Below are positions 19,301-29,123 of a DNA stretch of 64,000 bases, one piece after another. Source of the DNA: Lentzea tibetensis (GTDB taxonomy: Bacteria; Actinomycetota; Actinomycetes; Mycobacteriales; Pseudonocardiaceae); NCBI RefSeq assembly GCF_007845675.1, contig NZ_VOBR01000010.1:53520-117519 (forward strand), read 5' to 3'. The notes under the pieces were generated by a model. The model was not told where the DNA came from, did not search any database, and saw only the letters and a program-made list of their open reading frames with translations. The position numbers were made by a program, and so were the translations under genes. Position 1 is the stretch's first letter; each line of letters starts with the position of its first letter.

Positions 19301-21787
19301 ATGACGACTCTCACCGACCGGCTGCCCACCATTGCCGACCCAGACGAACTGTACGAGGCCTTCGCCGGCTGGGCCGCCGAGCGGGGACTGGAGCTGTACC
19401 CGGCGCAGCAGGAGGCGCTGATCGAGCTCGTCTCCGGGTCGAACGTCATCCTGAGCACACCGACGGGCTCGGGCAAGAGCCTCGTCGCGATGGGCGCCCA
19501 CCTGGCCGCGCTCGCGGCCAACCAGCGCACCTTCTACACCGCGCCGATCAAGGCGCTGGTGTCGGAGAAGTTCTTCGCGCTGTGCGAGGTGTTCGGCGCC
19601 GCGAACGTCGGCATGATGACCGGCGACGCGTCGGTCAACGAGGGCGCCCCGATCATCTGCTGCACCGCCGAGATCCTGGCGAACATCGCGCTGCGCGACG
19701 GCGCGGACGCCGACGTCGGCCAGGTCGTCATGGACGAGTTCCACTTCTACGCCGAGCCGGACCGCGGCTGGGCGTGGCAGGTGCCGATCGTCGAGCTGCC
19801 GCACGCGCAGTTCCTGCTGATGTCCGCGACGCTAGGCGACGTCACGTTCTTCGAGAAGGACCTGACCCGGCGCACCGGACGCCCGACCGCGGTCGTGCGG
19901 TCCGCGCAGCGGCCGGTGCCGCTGAACTTCCAGTACGTGCTGACGCCGTTGCACGAGACGATCGAGGACCTGCTGCACGGCCGCGAGGCGCCGATCTACG
20001 TCGTGCACTTCACCCAGGCGTCCGCGCTGGAGCGCGCGCAGTCGCTGATGAGCGTGAACGTCTGCACGAAGGCCGAGAAGGACGCGATCGCGGCCGAGAT
20101 CGGCAACTTCCGGTTCAGCACCGGGTTCGGCAAGACGCTGTCGCGGCTGGTGCGGCACGGCATCGGCGTGCACCACGCGGGCATGCTGCCGAAGTACCGC
20201 AGGCTCGTCGAGACGCTCGCGCAGGCCGGCCTGCTCAAGGTCATCTGCGGGACGGACACGCTCGGCGTCGGCATCAACGTGCCGATCCGCACCGTCGTGT
20301 TCACCGCGTTGTCGAAGTACGACGGTGTGCGCACCCGGATCCTCAAGGCCCGCGAGTTCCACCAGATCGCCGGCCGGGCGGGCCGGGCGGGCTACGACAC
20401 GATCGGCACGGTCGTCGTGCAGGCGCCCGAGCACGTCGTGGAGAACGAGAAGGCGCTCGCGAAGGCCGGTGACGACCCGAAGAAGCGGCGCAAGGTCGTC
20501 CGCAAGAAAGCGCCGGACGGGTTCGTGTCGTGGGGCGAGGCGACCTTCGAGCGGCTGGTCGGCGCCGAGCCCGAGCCGCTGACCTCGTCGTTCGCCGTCT
20601 CGCACGCGATGCTGCTGAACGTGATCGGCCGCCAGGGCAACGCGTTCGCGGCGATGCGGCACCTCCTCGAGGACAACCACGAGGAACGTCCGAAGCAGAT
20701 CAGGCACATCCGGCGGGCGCTGGCGATCTACCGCGCGCTGCTGGCGGCCGGGGTCGTCGAGCGCGCGGGTGACGACGTGCGGCTGACCGTCGACCTGCAG
20801 GTCAACTTCGCGCTGAACCAGCCGCTGTCGCCGTTCGCGCTGGCCGCGATCGAACTGCTCGACCGCGAGGCGCCGGGCTACGAGCTGGACGTGCTGTCCG
20901 TCATCGAGTCCACTTTGGACGACCCTCGCCAGATCCTCGGCGCGCAGGAGCACAAGGCGCGCGGCGAGGCGATCGGCGCGATGAAGGCCGAGGGCATCGA
21001 GTACGACCAGCGGATGGAGCTGCTGGACGACGTCACGTACCCGAAGCCGTTGGAAGAGCTGCTGTTCGCGGCGTTCGAGACCTACCGGCGCGGCCACCCG
21101 TGGGTGGCGGACCACCACCTGTCGCCGAAGGCGGTCGTGCGCGACATGTACGAGCGCGCGATGACGTTCAGCGAGTACGTCAGCTTCTACGGGCTGGCGC
21201 GCTCGGAGGGCCTGGTGCTGCGCTACCTCGCGGACACCTACAAGGCGCTGTCGCAGACGGTGCCGGAAGAGGCGAAGACCGAGGAGCTGAACGACCTCAT
21301 CGCCTGGCTCGGCGAGCTGGTGCGGCAGGTCGACTCGTCGCTCATCGACGAGTGGGAGAAGCTCACGAACCCGGACGCGCCGGTCGCGGAGGTGCGGGTC
21401 GACGACCGCCCGCCCGCCGTCACGCGCAACGTCCGCGCGTTCCGCGTCCTGGTGCGCAACGCGCTGTTCCGCCGGGTGGAGCTGGCGGCGCGGCGCGACT
21501 GGTACTCGCTGGGCGAGCTGGACCACGAGTCCGGCTGGACGGCCAAGGAGTGGATGGACGCGCTGGAGCCGTACTTCGAGGAGCACTCGGACATCGGCAC
21601 CGCCGCCAATGCGCGCGGCCCGGCCCTGCTGATCATCAACGAGGAGAAGGACCGCTGGGTGGTGCGGCAGATCTTCGACGACCCGGCAGGCGACCACGAC
21701 TGGGGCATCAACGCGGAGATCTCGCTCGCGGACTCCGACGAGCTCGGCGCGGCCGCGGTGACGATCACGGACGTCGGACAGCTGTAG
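19301..21787 (+). CDS. DEAD/DEAH-box helicase with DUF3516 C-terminal domain
   Basis: 828 residues. Superfamily 2 motifs: Walker A TPTGSGKS (residues 53-60), Walker B DEFHFY, motif III MSATLG, and motif VI QIAGRAGRAGYD. The region after residue 400 (KKRRKVVRKKAPDGFVSWGEATFERL...) matches the DUF3516 domain that follows Ski2-like helicases in actinobacteria. Expected role is RNA or DNA unwinding in RNA turnover or repair. The next gene starts at the base after its stop. Full-length and intact. Confidence 0.93.
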   Translation: MTTLTDRLPTIADPDELYEAFAGWAAERGLELYPAQQEALIELVSGSNVILSTPTGSGKSLVAMGAHLAALAANQRTFYTAPIKALVSEKFFALCEVFGAANVGMMTGDASVNEGAPIICCTAEILANIALRDGADADVGQVVMDEFHFYAEPDRGWAWQVPIVELPHAQFLLMSATLGDVTFFEKDLTRRTGRPTAVVRSAQRPVPLNFQYVLTPLHETIEDLLHGREAPIYVVHFTQASALERAQSLMSVNVCTKAEKDAIAAEIGNFRFSTGFGKTLSRLVRHGIGVHHAGMLPKYRRLVETLAQAGLLKVICGTDTLGVGINVPIRTVVFTALSKYDGVRTRILKAREFHQIAGRAGRAGYDTIGTVVVQAPEHVVENEKALAKAGDDPKKRRKVVRKKAPDGFVSWGEATFERLVGAEPEPLTSSFAVSHAMLLNVIGRQGNAFAAMRHLLEDNHEERPKQIRHIRRALAIYRALLAAGVVERAGDDVRLTVDLQVNFALNQPLSPFALAAIELLDREAPGYELDVLSVIESTLDDPRQILGAQEHKARGEAIGAMKAEGIEYDQRMELLDDVTYPKPLEELLFAAFETYRRGHPWVADHHLSPKAVVRDMYERAMTFSEYVSFYGLARSEGLVLRYLADTYKALSQTVPEEAKTEELNDLIAWLGELVRQVDSSLIDEWEKLTNPDAPVAEVRVDDRPPAVTRNVRAFRVLVRNALFRRVELAARRDWYSLGELDHESGWTAKEWMDALEPYFEEHSDIGTAANARGPALLIINEEKDRWVVRQIFDDPAGDHDWGINAEISLADSDELGAAAVTITDVGQL

Positions 21788-24022
21788 ATGCTGTTCCCCT
21801 CGGTCACCGGTCAGTCGCGCGTGCTGCTGGACGCGTTGATCGAGGGTCCCAAGTCGACGGCCGAGCTGTCGGCGTTGCTGGGCACCCGGCACGTCGCGAC
21901 GTACGTCCTGCGGCTGCGCAAGGCGCTCGGGTCGCCGGAACTGGTGCGCACGACGTTCACCGGGTACGAGCTCGAGCTGCCGCACCGCCCGGCGCCGGTG
22001 TTCCAGCTGCCCGCGCCGGTCGCCGGGTTCGTCGGCCGCGCGGACGAGCTGCGCCGGGTGCACGAACTGGTGCCGTCCGGACCGGTGGTGATCAGCGGGC
22101 CGCCGGGCATCGGGAAGACGGCGCTGGCCACCGTGGCCGGGCACGCACTCGCCGACCTGCATCCCGGTGGCCAGTTGTACGTGAACCTGCGCGGTCACTC
22201 GCCGGAGCCGCCGCTGACCACCGCCGCGGTGCTGTCCCGGTTCCTGCGGGCGCTCGGTGTGCGGCCGGACCGGATCCCGGTCGATCCCGGAGCGCTCGGC
22301 CGGACGTTCCGGGAGCTGGTCCGCGGTACCCGGCTGCTCGTGCTGCTGGACAACGCGGCCTCGGTCGCGCAGGTGAAGCCGCTGCTGCCGGACGATCCGG
22401 GCTGCGGCGTGCTGATCACCAGCCGCGCGGACCTGTCGCCGTTCGACGGCGTGCGGCTGGGCGTCCTGCGTCCGGCCGAGGCCGCGGAGCTGCTCGGTGG
22501 CGACGACGAGCTCGCCCGGTGGTGCGGTTACTACCCGCTCGCGTTGCGGATCGCGCTGGGCAACCTGGTCGGCCGCGCCGACACCGAGTCCTATGTGGAC
22601 GAGCTGCGCGACGATCGGCTCGCCGCGCTCGCGGTGGACGGTGACACCGAGGTGCGACGCGCGTTCGACCTCTCGTACGCGGCGTTGTCACCCGACGAGG
22701 CCCGGCTGTTCGGCCTGCTGGGCGTCGTGCCCGGTCCGGACTTCGACGTGCACGCCGCGGTCGCGCTGCTGGAGGCTGATCGCGCGACGACGCGCACGTT
22801 GCTCGATCGGCTGGTGTCGGTGAACCTGGTGCAGCCGCAGGAGCCTGGGCGGTACGGGTTGCACGACCTGCTGCGCGACTACGCCGCTGAGAAGGTCGGC
22901 GGCGCCGACGACGCGCGGCTGCGCCTGCTGCGGTGGTACGTGGCCACCACGCACGCCGCGGCCGGGATCGTCTACCCCGAGCTCACCGGCCCTGGCGAGG
23001 TTCCGCTTTCCGCCGCCGTGCCGGAGCTGCCGGACACGGCCGCGGCGGTGGCCTGGCTGGGCGCCGAGCGGTTGAACGTCATCGCGGCCGTACACCACTG
23101 CGCGACCAACGGGCCCGTCGAGCTGACCTGGCAGCTGATCGACACGGTCGGCGGGTTCTTCGGCGCGTACGGCCACACCGCCGAGTTCGTGGCGACCGCG
23201 GAGGCCGCGCTCGGGGCCGCCCGCGCCACGGGACACTCCGAGGCGGAGGGCGCGATGCTGATCCTGCTCGCCGGCGCGCACTACAACCGGGGCGAACTGC
23301 GCCGTGCGCTGGAGCTGTTCCGCGAGGCCGACCGCCTCGGTGCCACCGCGCGCAACCCGTGGGTGCTGGGGTTCTGCTGCGTGCTCGAGCTCGGGCTCGG
23401 TGAGCTCGACGCGGCGCGCGCGACGATCGAGTGCGGAGCTGTGGCGGCTCCGCCGGACATCCCGTTCCCCGTGGTGCACTCGACGTTCGCGCGGGGCGCG
23501 CTGGCGCGGCTGACCGGCGACCTCGACGCCGCGGTCACCCACCAGCGAGCAGCACTCCGCCTGGCGGAGTCGCACGGGCTCAGCAGCCTGCGCGCGGCCG
23601 TGCTGATCGAGCTCGGCCGCTGTCTCGCTCCGGCCGAGGCGATCCCGTTCCTGCGCGAGGCCGTGGAGACGGCCGGACGCCTCGGCGTGACGAGGCTGCA
23701 CGCCGACGCGCTGTCCGCGCTCGCGATCGCCCAGTGCGGCGCGGGTGACGTCGCGGCGGCGCGGGAGAGCGTGACGCTGGCGCTCGACGACGTGACCGCA
23801 CTGGGCAGCACCACGCGGGTCGAGTCCGGCGTCCACTACGCGCACGGCGTGGTGCTGGCGGCGCTGGGCTCGTCCGACGAGGCGGAGGCGGCGTTCACGC
23901 TGGCACTGGACATGGCGCTGACCGCCGAGTCACCGCACGACGCGATGCGGGCCCAGCTCGGGCTCGGTGACGCGGACGCCGCGACGGCGTTGGCGCAGCA
24001 ACACGGGTTCGCGGTCGCATGA
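21788..24022 (+). CDS. NB-ARC/TPR regulator with short winged-helix N terminus (copy 1)
   Basis: 744 residues. Residues 1-65 resemble the C-terminal half of a SARP/OmpR winged helix (LRLRKALGSPELVRTTFTGYELEL), without the bacterial transcriptional activation domain. An NB-ARC STAND ATPase follows: Walker A GPPGIGKT (104-111), Walker B RLLVLLDNAAS, then GVLITSR and CGYYPLALRIALGNL. TPR-like helices fill the C terminus. Such AfsR-like proteins switch on ligand binding and ATP exchange. It begins one base after the helicase stop and overlaps its tandem paralogue by four bases. Confidence 0.9.
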   Translation: MLFPSVTGQSRVLLDALIEGPKSTAELSALLGTRHVATYVLRLRKALGSPELVRTTFTGYELELPHRPAPVFQLPAPVAGFVGRADELRRVHELVPSGPVVISGPPGIGKTALATVAGHALADLHPGGQLYVNLRGHSPEPPLTTAAVLSRFLRALGVRPDRIPVDPGALGRTFRELVRGTRLLVLLDNAASVAQVKPLLPDDPGCGVLITSRADLSPFDGVRLGVLRPAEAAELLGGDDELARWCGYYPLALRIALGNLVGRADTESYVDELRDDRLAALAVDGDTEVRRAFDLSYAALSPDEARLFGLLGVVPGPDFDVHAAVALLEADRATTRTLLDRLVSVNLVQPQEPGRYGLHDLLRDYAAEKVGGADDARLRLLRWYVATTHAAAGIVYPELTGPGEVPLSAAVPELPDTAAAVAWLGAERLNVIAAVHHCATNGPVELTWQLIDTVGGFFGAYGHTAEFVATAEAALGAARATGHSEAEGAMLILLAGAHYNRGELRRALELFREADRLGATARNPWVLGFCCVLELGLGELDAARATIECGAVAAPPDIPFPVVHSTFARGALARLTGDLDAAVTHQRAALRLAESHGLSSLRAAVLIELGRCLAPAEAIPFLREAVETAGRLGVTRLHADALSALAIAQCGAGDVAAARESVTLALDDVTALGSTTRVESGVHYAHGVVLAALGSSDEAEAAFTLALDMALTAESPHDAMRAQLGLGDADAATALAQQHGFAVA

Positions 24023-26238
24023 ACACGTTCCCTTCCGTGACGGGCAAGTCGCGCATCCTGCTGGACGCGTTGCTCGAGGGTCCCAAGTCGATGGCGGAGC
24101 TCGGCGAGCTGCTCGACACGCAGTACGTCGCGACCTACGTCCTGCGGCTGCGCAAGGCGCTGGGTGAGCCGGGACTCGTGCACACGACGTTCACCGGCTA
24201 CCGGCTGGAGCTGCCGCCACGTCCGGCGCCGGTGTTCCAGCTGCCCGCGCCCGTCGGTGGTTTCGTCGGCCGGGCCGACGAGATCTCCTGGCTGTCGGCG
24301 GGTCTGCCGGGGACGGTGCTGATCAGCGGTCCACCCGGTATCGGCAAGACGGCGCTGGCCACGTCCGTCGGACACGAGGTGCGCTCGCGGTTCCCCGGCG
24401 GCCAGCTCTACGTGAACCTCCGCGGCTACTCGCCAGAGCCACCGCTGTCGCCTTCCGTCGTGCTGTCCCGGTTCCTGCGGTCGCTGGGTGTCGAGCGGGT
24501 GCCGGACGACCTGGCCGGTGAGTTCCGCAAGCTGCTGCGGGACAGTCGGATCCTGGTCGTGCTGGACAACGCCGCGTCGGTCGAGCAGGTCACGCCGCTG
24601 CTGCCGCTGGACCCGACGTGCGGTGTGCTGATCACCAGCCGGTCGTCGCTGGCGCTCGACGCCGCCGAGGTCAGGCTCGGCACGTTGCATCCGGACGAGG
24701 CCGAGTCGCTGCTCGGCTCACTCGGGTCCGGTGCGCCGATCCAGCGGCTCGCCGAGTGGTGCGGGTACTACCCGCTGGCCTTGCGGATCGCGGCGGGCAA
24801 CCTGGTCGACCGTCCGGACGTGGCCGCTTCGGTGGACGACCTGCTGGCGTCCGACCGGATGGCGCTCGCCGTCGATGACGACGCCGAGGTGCGCCGCACG
24901 TTCGACCTGTCGTTCGCGGCCCTGTCCCCCGCTGACGCATCGCTCTTCGGGCTGCTGGGTGCGGTGCCCGGTCAGGACTTCAGTCTCGACGGCGCGGCGG
25001 CGCTGGCCGGTGGTCCGGTGTCGCTCGACCGGCTGGTGTCGGCGAACCTGGTGCAGCAGGCCGGTGCCCGGTACTCGATGCACGACCTGCTGCGCGAGTA
25101 CGCGCTGGAGCGCGCCGGCGACGTGTCCGTTGCGCGGCAACGCTTGTTCTCGTGGTACCTGACGCACGCCCAGACCGTCAGCGCGGCCCTGTACCCCGAA
25201 GCGGCCGTGCTGCCGCCCACCGGCCTGCCGTCGGTGGACGCCGCGCTGACGTGGATCAACGCCGAACGGTCGAACGTGCTGGCGGCGGCCGAGGACTGCG
25301 CCCGCAACGGCCCGGCGGCGTGGTCGTGGCAACTGGTGGACGCGGTCGGCGGCTTCTTCGGCGCGCAGGCGAACGGCGTCGAGTACCTGTCGGCGGCGTC
25401 TCTCGCGTTGGCCGCGGCCAGGTCCGTCGGTGACCGCGCGGCCGAGGCGCTCATGGTGGTGCGCATAGCGTCCGCCTACCGCAACCGCGGCGAGCTGCGC
25501 CGCGCACTGGACATGTTCGACGGCGTGCCGCTGGACTGCGGCGACCCGTGGGTGCCGAGCATGCGCGGCACCCTGCAGCTGGAGCTGGGTGATCTGGCGG
25601 CGGCGCGCGAGTCGTTCAACGCCGTGCTGGCACTGGGCGATCTGCCCCAGGTGCGAATCAGCGGCCTGTACGGCCTCAGCACCCTGGCGGTGCTGGCAGG
25701 TGACTTCACCGGTGCCGCCGAGATGCTGCGTTCCGGCGTCTCGCTGGCACGCGCGCACGACCTGGCGAACCTGGAGGCGACGTGCCTGACCTTCCTGGCC
25801 CTCTGCCACGCCGAGTGGGCTGAACACGCACACGCGATCTCCCTGCTGCGCAGGGCGTTGGAGCTGCGCGGCGAGCGCGGCACACCCCACCTGCGCACAG
25901 GTGTGCTGACGTACCTGGCCGTGGTGCTGAGCCAGGCCGGTCATGTCGACGAGGCCCGCTCGACGGTGACCGAAGCGCTGGACGCCTTGCCGTCACTGGG
26001 CGGCGCGACGCGCATCGAGTCGATGGTGCACCACGCGCACGGCGTGGTGCTCGACGCACTGGGCCTGGAATCCCGTGCGGCCTACTCGCTGGCACTGGAG
26101 CTGGCGGTGGCCGCGTCGTCCCCCTACGACGAGATGCGCGCCCGCCTGGGCCTGGGTGATCTGTCGGGCGCGTGGACGCTGGCCGCGCGGCACGGCTACT
26201 TCATCCGGATTCCGGGAACAGCCAGCCGAGAGCAGTAG
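24019..26238 (+). CDS. NB-ARC/TPR regulator with short winged-helix N terminus (copy 2)
   Basis: 739 residues, a tandem paralogue of the preceding protein. The first 80 residues are nearly the same (FPSVTGKSRILLDALLEGPKS; VATYVLRLRKALG; HTTFTGYRLELPPRPAPVFQ) and the NB-ARC core keeps GPPGIGKTAL, VVLDNAAS and GVLITSRSS; the TPR part is more diverged. The pattern suggests duplication with retained DNA target and changed ligand. The ATG overlaps the stop of copy 1 (ATGA). Its 3' end overlaps the convergent kinase gene by 38 bases. Confidence 0.9.
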   Translation: MNTFPSVTGKSRILLDALLEGPKSMAELGELLDTQYVATYVLRLRKALGEPGLVHTTFTGYRLELPPRPAPVFQLPAPVGGFVGRADEISWLSAGLPGTVLISGPPGIGKTALATSVGHEVRSRFPGGQLYVNLRGYSPEPPLSPSVVLSRFLRSLGVERVPDDLAGEFRKLLRDSRILVVLDNAASVEQVTPLLPLDPTCGVLITSRSSLALDAAEVRLGTLHPDEAESLLGSLGSGAPIQRLAEWCGYYPLALRIAAGNLVDRPDVAASVDDLLASDRMALAVDDDAEVRRTFDLSFAALSPADASLFGLLGAVPGQDFSLDGAAALAGGPVSLDRLVSANLVQQAGARYSMHDLLREYALERAGDVSVARQRLFSWYLTHAQTVSAALYPEAAVLPPTGLPSVDAALTWINAERSNVLAAAEDCARNGPAAWSWQLVDAVGGFFGAQANGVEYLSAASLALAAARSVGDRAAEALMVVRIASAYRNRGELRRALDMFDGVPLDCGDPWVPSMRGTLQLELGDLAAARESFNAVLALGDLPQVRISGLYGLSTLAVLAGDFTGAAEMLRSGVSLARAHDLANLEATCLTFLALCHAEWAEHAHAISLLRRALELRGERGTPHLRTGVLTYLAVVLSQAGHVDEARSTVTEALDALPSLGGATRIESMVHHAHGVVLDALGLESRAAYSLALELAVAASSPYDEMRARLGLGDLSGAWTLAARHGYFIRIPGTASREQ

Positions 26239-26902
26239 CGTCACGCCCGTGCACCAGGTCTTCGAAGATCGTGCACCGCGCGTAGAACTCGACCCGCTCG
26301 ACGAGGACGCCCGGACATGCGTCGAGCGCGGCGGGCCCGAGGTCCCGGTACAGCAGGCCGTAGTCGTACGCGGGATCGCAGATGGCCGCGTCGGTCCAGT
26401 CGATGATGCCGGTGATCTCGCCGTCCTGCGTGAGCACGTGCTCGGCGCCGAGGTCGTTGTGCGAGAACACCAGCTCGGTGGCCGGTTCGGGGAGCGCCTG
26501 GTTCTTCAGCTGCTCGGCGAGCTCGTGGTATCCCAGCTGCTCGGCGTACGTCACTGCCTCGTCGCGCCACTCGGTGAGCGGCTGGTGGTCGATCTCGACG
26601 AGGTCTTCGACGTCCTCGGTGTTCATCGCGTGCAGGGTGGCGAGGAAGTCTGCGAGCGTGTCCAGGAGTCGCGTGTCGCCGTTGAGCGGTGTGCCGGGCA
26701 GCTTCGGGTACGCCATGCACCGCTCGTCGGCGTAGATCGGTTCGGGTACGGGCAGCGGCGAGATGTCCTTGAGCAGTTTGAGCAGTTCGACTTCGTTGCC
26801 CATGCCTCGCTTGCTGCACCGGACGACGAGCATCCCGTTGACCTCGTAGGCGACGTTGTCGAGTCCTTCGCCGAGCAGCTCGACCGAGAACAGTTCGTGC
26901 AC
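26201..26902 (-). CDS. Aminoglycoside phosphotransferase (APH)-family kinase
   Basis: 233 residues. The catalytic loop FSHNDLGAEHVL and the metal-binding IIDWTDAAICDPAYDYGLL are typical of APH/choline kinase-like enzymes; the N-terminal nucleotide lobe (LGEGLDNVAYEVNGMLVVRCSK) is short. Family members phosphorylate aminoglycosides, macrolides or small metabolites; which is unknown here, and resistance should not be assumed. The GTG at 26902 was chosen as the start of the recognisable domain. It overlaps the NB-ARC gene tail-to-tail. Confidence 0.82.
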   Translation of the reverse strand: MHELFSVELLGEGLDNVAYEVNGMLVVRCSKRGMGNEVELLKLLKDISPLPVPEPIYADERCMAYPKLPGTPLNGDTRLLDTLADFLATLHAMNTEDVEDLVEIDHQPLTEWRDEAVTYAEQLGYHELAEQLKNQALPEPATELVFSHNDLGAEHVLTQDGEITGIIDWTDAAICDPAYDYGLLYRDLGPAALDACPGVLVERVEFYARCTIFEDLVHGRDATALGWLFPESG

Positions 26903-26931
26903 ACCGCAATACTGCCCTGACGCGCTGTGCC

Positions 26932-26953
26932 GTGTTCGGGCTTCGCCCGACAC
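26932..26953 (-). terminator. Hairpin downstream of DUF222/HNH gene
   Basis: GTGTTCGGGC-TTC-GCCCGACAC folds into a stem with one bulged base. It lies between the 3' end of the HNH gene (27091) and the start of the kinase gene (26902) on the same strand. Confidence 0.5.
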
Positions 26954-27090
26954 GAGGCGTCCCTCCGGGCCGCGTCGTACCGAGGAATCTGCCGCGGCGA
27001 TGCGGTGGTCCGATCCGCCACTCGCCTTTCGCGGTTCTGGTTGCACCGGATCCGTGGCTGCTGGCCGGCGCTCACCTCTTCGTCCTTTTT

Positions 27091-28230
27091 TCAGAAGGGT
27101 GGAATGTCGGCAAAGCCTGCCAATACCGGCTCTGGTTCGGTGACATATGTCTTTCCCGCTGGGCTTCGGTGGACGAACCTGCCTGGTGATGGCTGTGTGA
27201 CCACCCAGTCCGATTCGTGCTTCAACCGGTGGTGGCGTTTGCAATACGCACCGCAGTTGTCCACGGACGTCGCACCCTCGGGGAATGGGGTCGTGTGGTC
27301 GATTTCGCAGCGCTGCGCCTGCCGCATACACCCCGGGAATCGACACGTCTTGTCACGCGCCCAGATCGACTTCCGCAGCGCGGCCGGAGGCTTGTAGGTG
27401 ATCCGCCCGAAGTCCAGCAACTTCCCGTCCACCGGATCGGTCAACAACCGGCTCCACGTCGCATCACCCGCGAGTTCGCGGGCGAGTGACGCGCTGATCG
27501 GCCCGTACCCGGCGAGCTCGGCGGCCTCCTCGTCCAGCCCCATGAGGGTTGTGGCCGACACCGTCACATAGAGGTTGACCTTGACGCTGCTCGACCCGTC
27601 CGGCGTCGCCAACAGCAGATCCGCCACCACGTCCGCGCGTCGCTGGTTCAACGTGCGGGTGTCACCCGGTGTCTTTGCCCGCCTGGCCAGCACATCCACC
27701 CGATGCGCGATCGCGGTGCCCTGCTCCGCGGGCAGCATCGCGGACAACTGGGCCATCTCATCCTCGAGCGGCTCGAACCACGCCACGCGTTGCGCCCGCT
27801 TCTCCGCCCTGCGCTCTTCCCAGCCCTGTGGGTCGACCTTCATCACGAGCCGCCGAGCCCGCGCCCTCATCTGCTGACCCGTCTGCCCCGCAGCCTTACC
27901 CAACACCCGCTCCTCCACCTCACGGACCTGCTCATCCGAGAGCGGCTTGGTCAGATCATTCAAGGTACGAGCCTTGTACAGGTCGATCTCACCGCGCTGC
28001 AACGCATCGACCGTCTCCGGCAACCTGGTCACCAAATCCTCGGCGAGCGCCAACTGACTCGCCGCCCACCCCGACGTCCACTTCATCCACGCCGCAACCT
28101 CATCAGCCGCGAACTCATCCCGCCGCCGCGACTGAGCAAACTCAGCCAACGCCCGCACCATACGAGCCTGCCAATAATCGATCCCCCGCTGACACTCCCG
28201 AATGGAGTCCAGCGCCCCCACCTCACCCAT
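27091..28230 (-). CDS. DUF222/HNH endonuclease-like protein
   Basis: 379 residues. Residues 1-270 are the helical DUF222 region (RECQRGIDYWQARMVRALAEF; VDVLARRAKTPGDTRTLNQRRADVVADLLL). The C terminus carries an HNH motif: CRFPGCMRQAQRCEIDHTTP, then VDNCGAYCKRHHRLKH. These 13E12-repeat-type proteins are abundant in actinobacteria, often in several copies, and are related to phage or mobile endonucleases; cellular role unknown. The ATG at 28230 starts the conserved domain. The surrounding DNA is richer in A+T than average, which fits a mobile origin. Confidence 0.9.
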   Translation of the reverse strand: MGEVGALDSIRECQRGIDYWQARMVRALAEFAQSRRRDEFAADEVAAWMKWTSGWAASQLALAEDLVTRLPETVDALQRGEIDLYKARTLNDLTKPLSDEQVREVEERVLGKAAGQTGQQMRARARRLVMKVDPQGWEERRAEKRAQRVAWFEPLEDEMAQLSAMLPAEQGTAIAHRVDVLARRAKTPGDTRTLNQRRADVVADLLLATPDGSSSVKVNLYVTVSATTLMGLDEEAAELAGYGPISASLARELAGDATWSRLLTDPVDGKLLDFGRITYKPPAALRKSIWARDKTCRFPGCMRQAQRCEIDHTTPFPEGATSVDNCGAYCKRHHRLKHESDWVVTQPSPGRFVHRSPAGKTYVTEPEPVLAGFADIPPF

Positions 28231-28400
28231 GCCGCCAATATTACCGCAGCACGGACCTGCCAAATTAACTCGACTCAGTGAAAAATAGAAAATGATCAAG
28301 CGAGACCACAAACCAACTACCACACATCCCGAGCAACCAAGACCGCGAAACAAGAGCAGGGAACGGAACCCACCACCCAAACCGCGGCAGATTACTCAGT

Positions 28401-28441
28401 ACGACGGGTTTTCGATGACGGAGTCTTCGAAAACCCGTCGT
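28401..28441 (-). terminator. Strong hairpin downstream of methyltransferase gene
   Basis: Perfect 15-base arms (ACGACGGGTTTTCGA and its complement) flank an 11-base loop. A smaller stem CGGGC-GAA-GCCCG follows at 28444-28456. Both sit between the methyltransferase stop (28474) and the HNH gene start, and probably end transcription of the LuxR-methyltransferase operon. Confidence 0.7.
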
Positions 28442-28473
28442 GTCGGGCGAAGCCCGTCAACCCCACGCGCAAC

Positions 28474-29112
28474 CTAGTCGCAGCGAGCCCGGAACAACGC
28501 CGACCGCCCCACCATCTCCACCTCGAACGTGCTGAAGTGCTGCCCAAGCGCCTCCCGCAACCCGGACACCGTGTCGGACAGGTTGCTCCAGATCCCCCGC
28601 CGGTTGTAGCTGCGCAAAATCGCCCGCCCCAACAAGTTCTGATCCGGCGAAGCACCGGGCACGGTGGACCCGAACAACCAGGCCCCAGGCCGCATCACCG
28701 CACGCAGGTTGGCGAACACGACACCCTTGTCGGCGAACGACCCCGGCAGGCAGTGCAGCAGGCAGTTGAGCCCGATCGACCCGAACGGCCCGGCAGGCAG
28801 GTCGGCGAGCGACAACACGTTGCCCTGCACCAAGGTCGGTGAAAACGAACGCAACCGCCGCCCGGCCACTCGCAGCGAGTTGGGGTTCATGTCGAACAAC
28901 GTCAGCCGCGACACCGGCACCCGCCGCAGGAAGTACCCGGTACCGACGCCGACGTCGAGGTGGTCCGCGGACATCATCGACGAGTACAGCGACAAGATCC
29001 GTGACGACGGGCAGCGCCACGCGAGCGGCTGGGAGAGTCGGAGCACGGCCGTGTCGTAGACGGCCAGGATCGTGGGCGTGTAGACGGCTTGGCCGGGCAT
29101 CGGATCCAGCAC
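28474..29112 (-). CDS. Class I SAM-dependent methyltransferase
   Basis: 212 residues. The SAM-binding strand-loop is LDVGVGTGYFLRRVP, followed by the acidic loop LTLFDMNPNSLRVAGRRL and SIGLNCLLHCLPG, the order seen in small Rossmann methyltransferases. I chose the GTG at 29112 because GAGGGAG lies six bases upstream; the ATG at 29100 is the alternative. It follows the LuxR gene by 11 bases on the same strand and is probably co-transcribed. As the first enzyme of the cluster it may methylate the cluster product, but no substrate evidence exists. Confidence 0.85.
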   Translation of the reverse strand: MLDPMPGQAVYTPTILAVYDTAVLRLSQPLAWRCPSSRILSLYSSMMSADHLDVGVGTGYFLRRVPVSRLTLFDMNPNSLRVAGRRLRSFSPTLVQGNVLSLADLPAGPFGSIGLNCLLHCLPGSFADKGVVFANLRAVMRPGAWLFGSTVPGASPDQNLLGRAILRSYNRRGIWSNLSDTVSGLREALGQHFSTFEVEMVGRSALFRARCD

Positions 29113-29123
29113 AGCGGGCTCCC

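Noticed and set aside
19832-22198. 788-codon open frame antisense to the helicase
   Set aside because: Shadow of a real gene; Arg/His/Leu-rich composition and no recognisable motif.
26201-26902. Antibiotic resistance gene call for the APH-family kinase
   Set aside because: The fold is broad and the sequence shows no feature specific to a known resistance subfamily.
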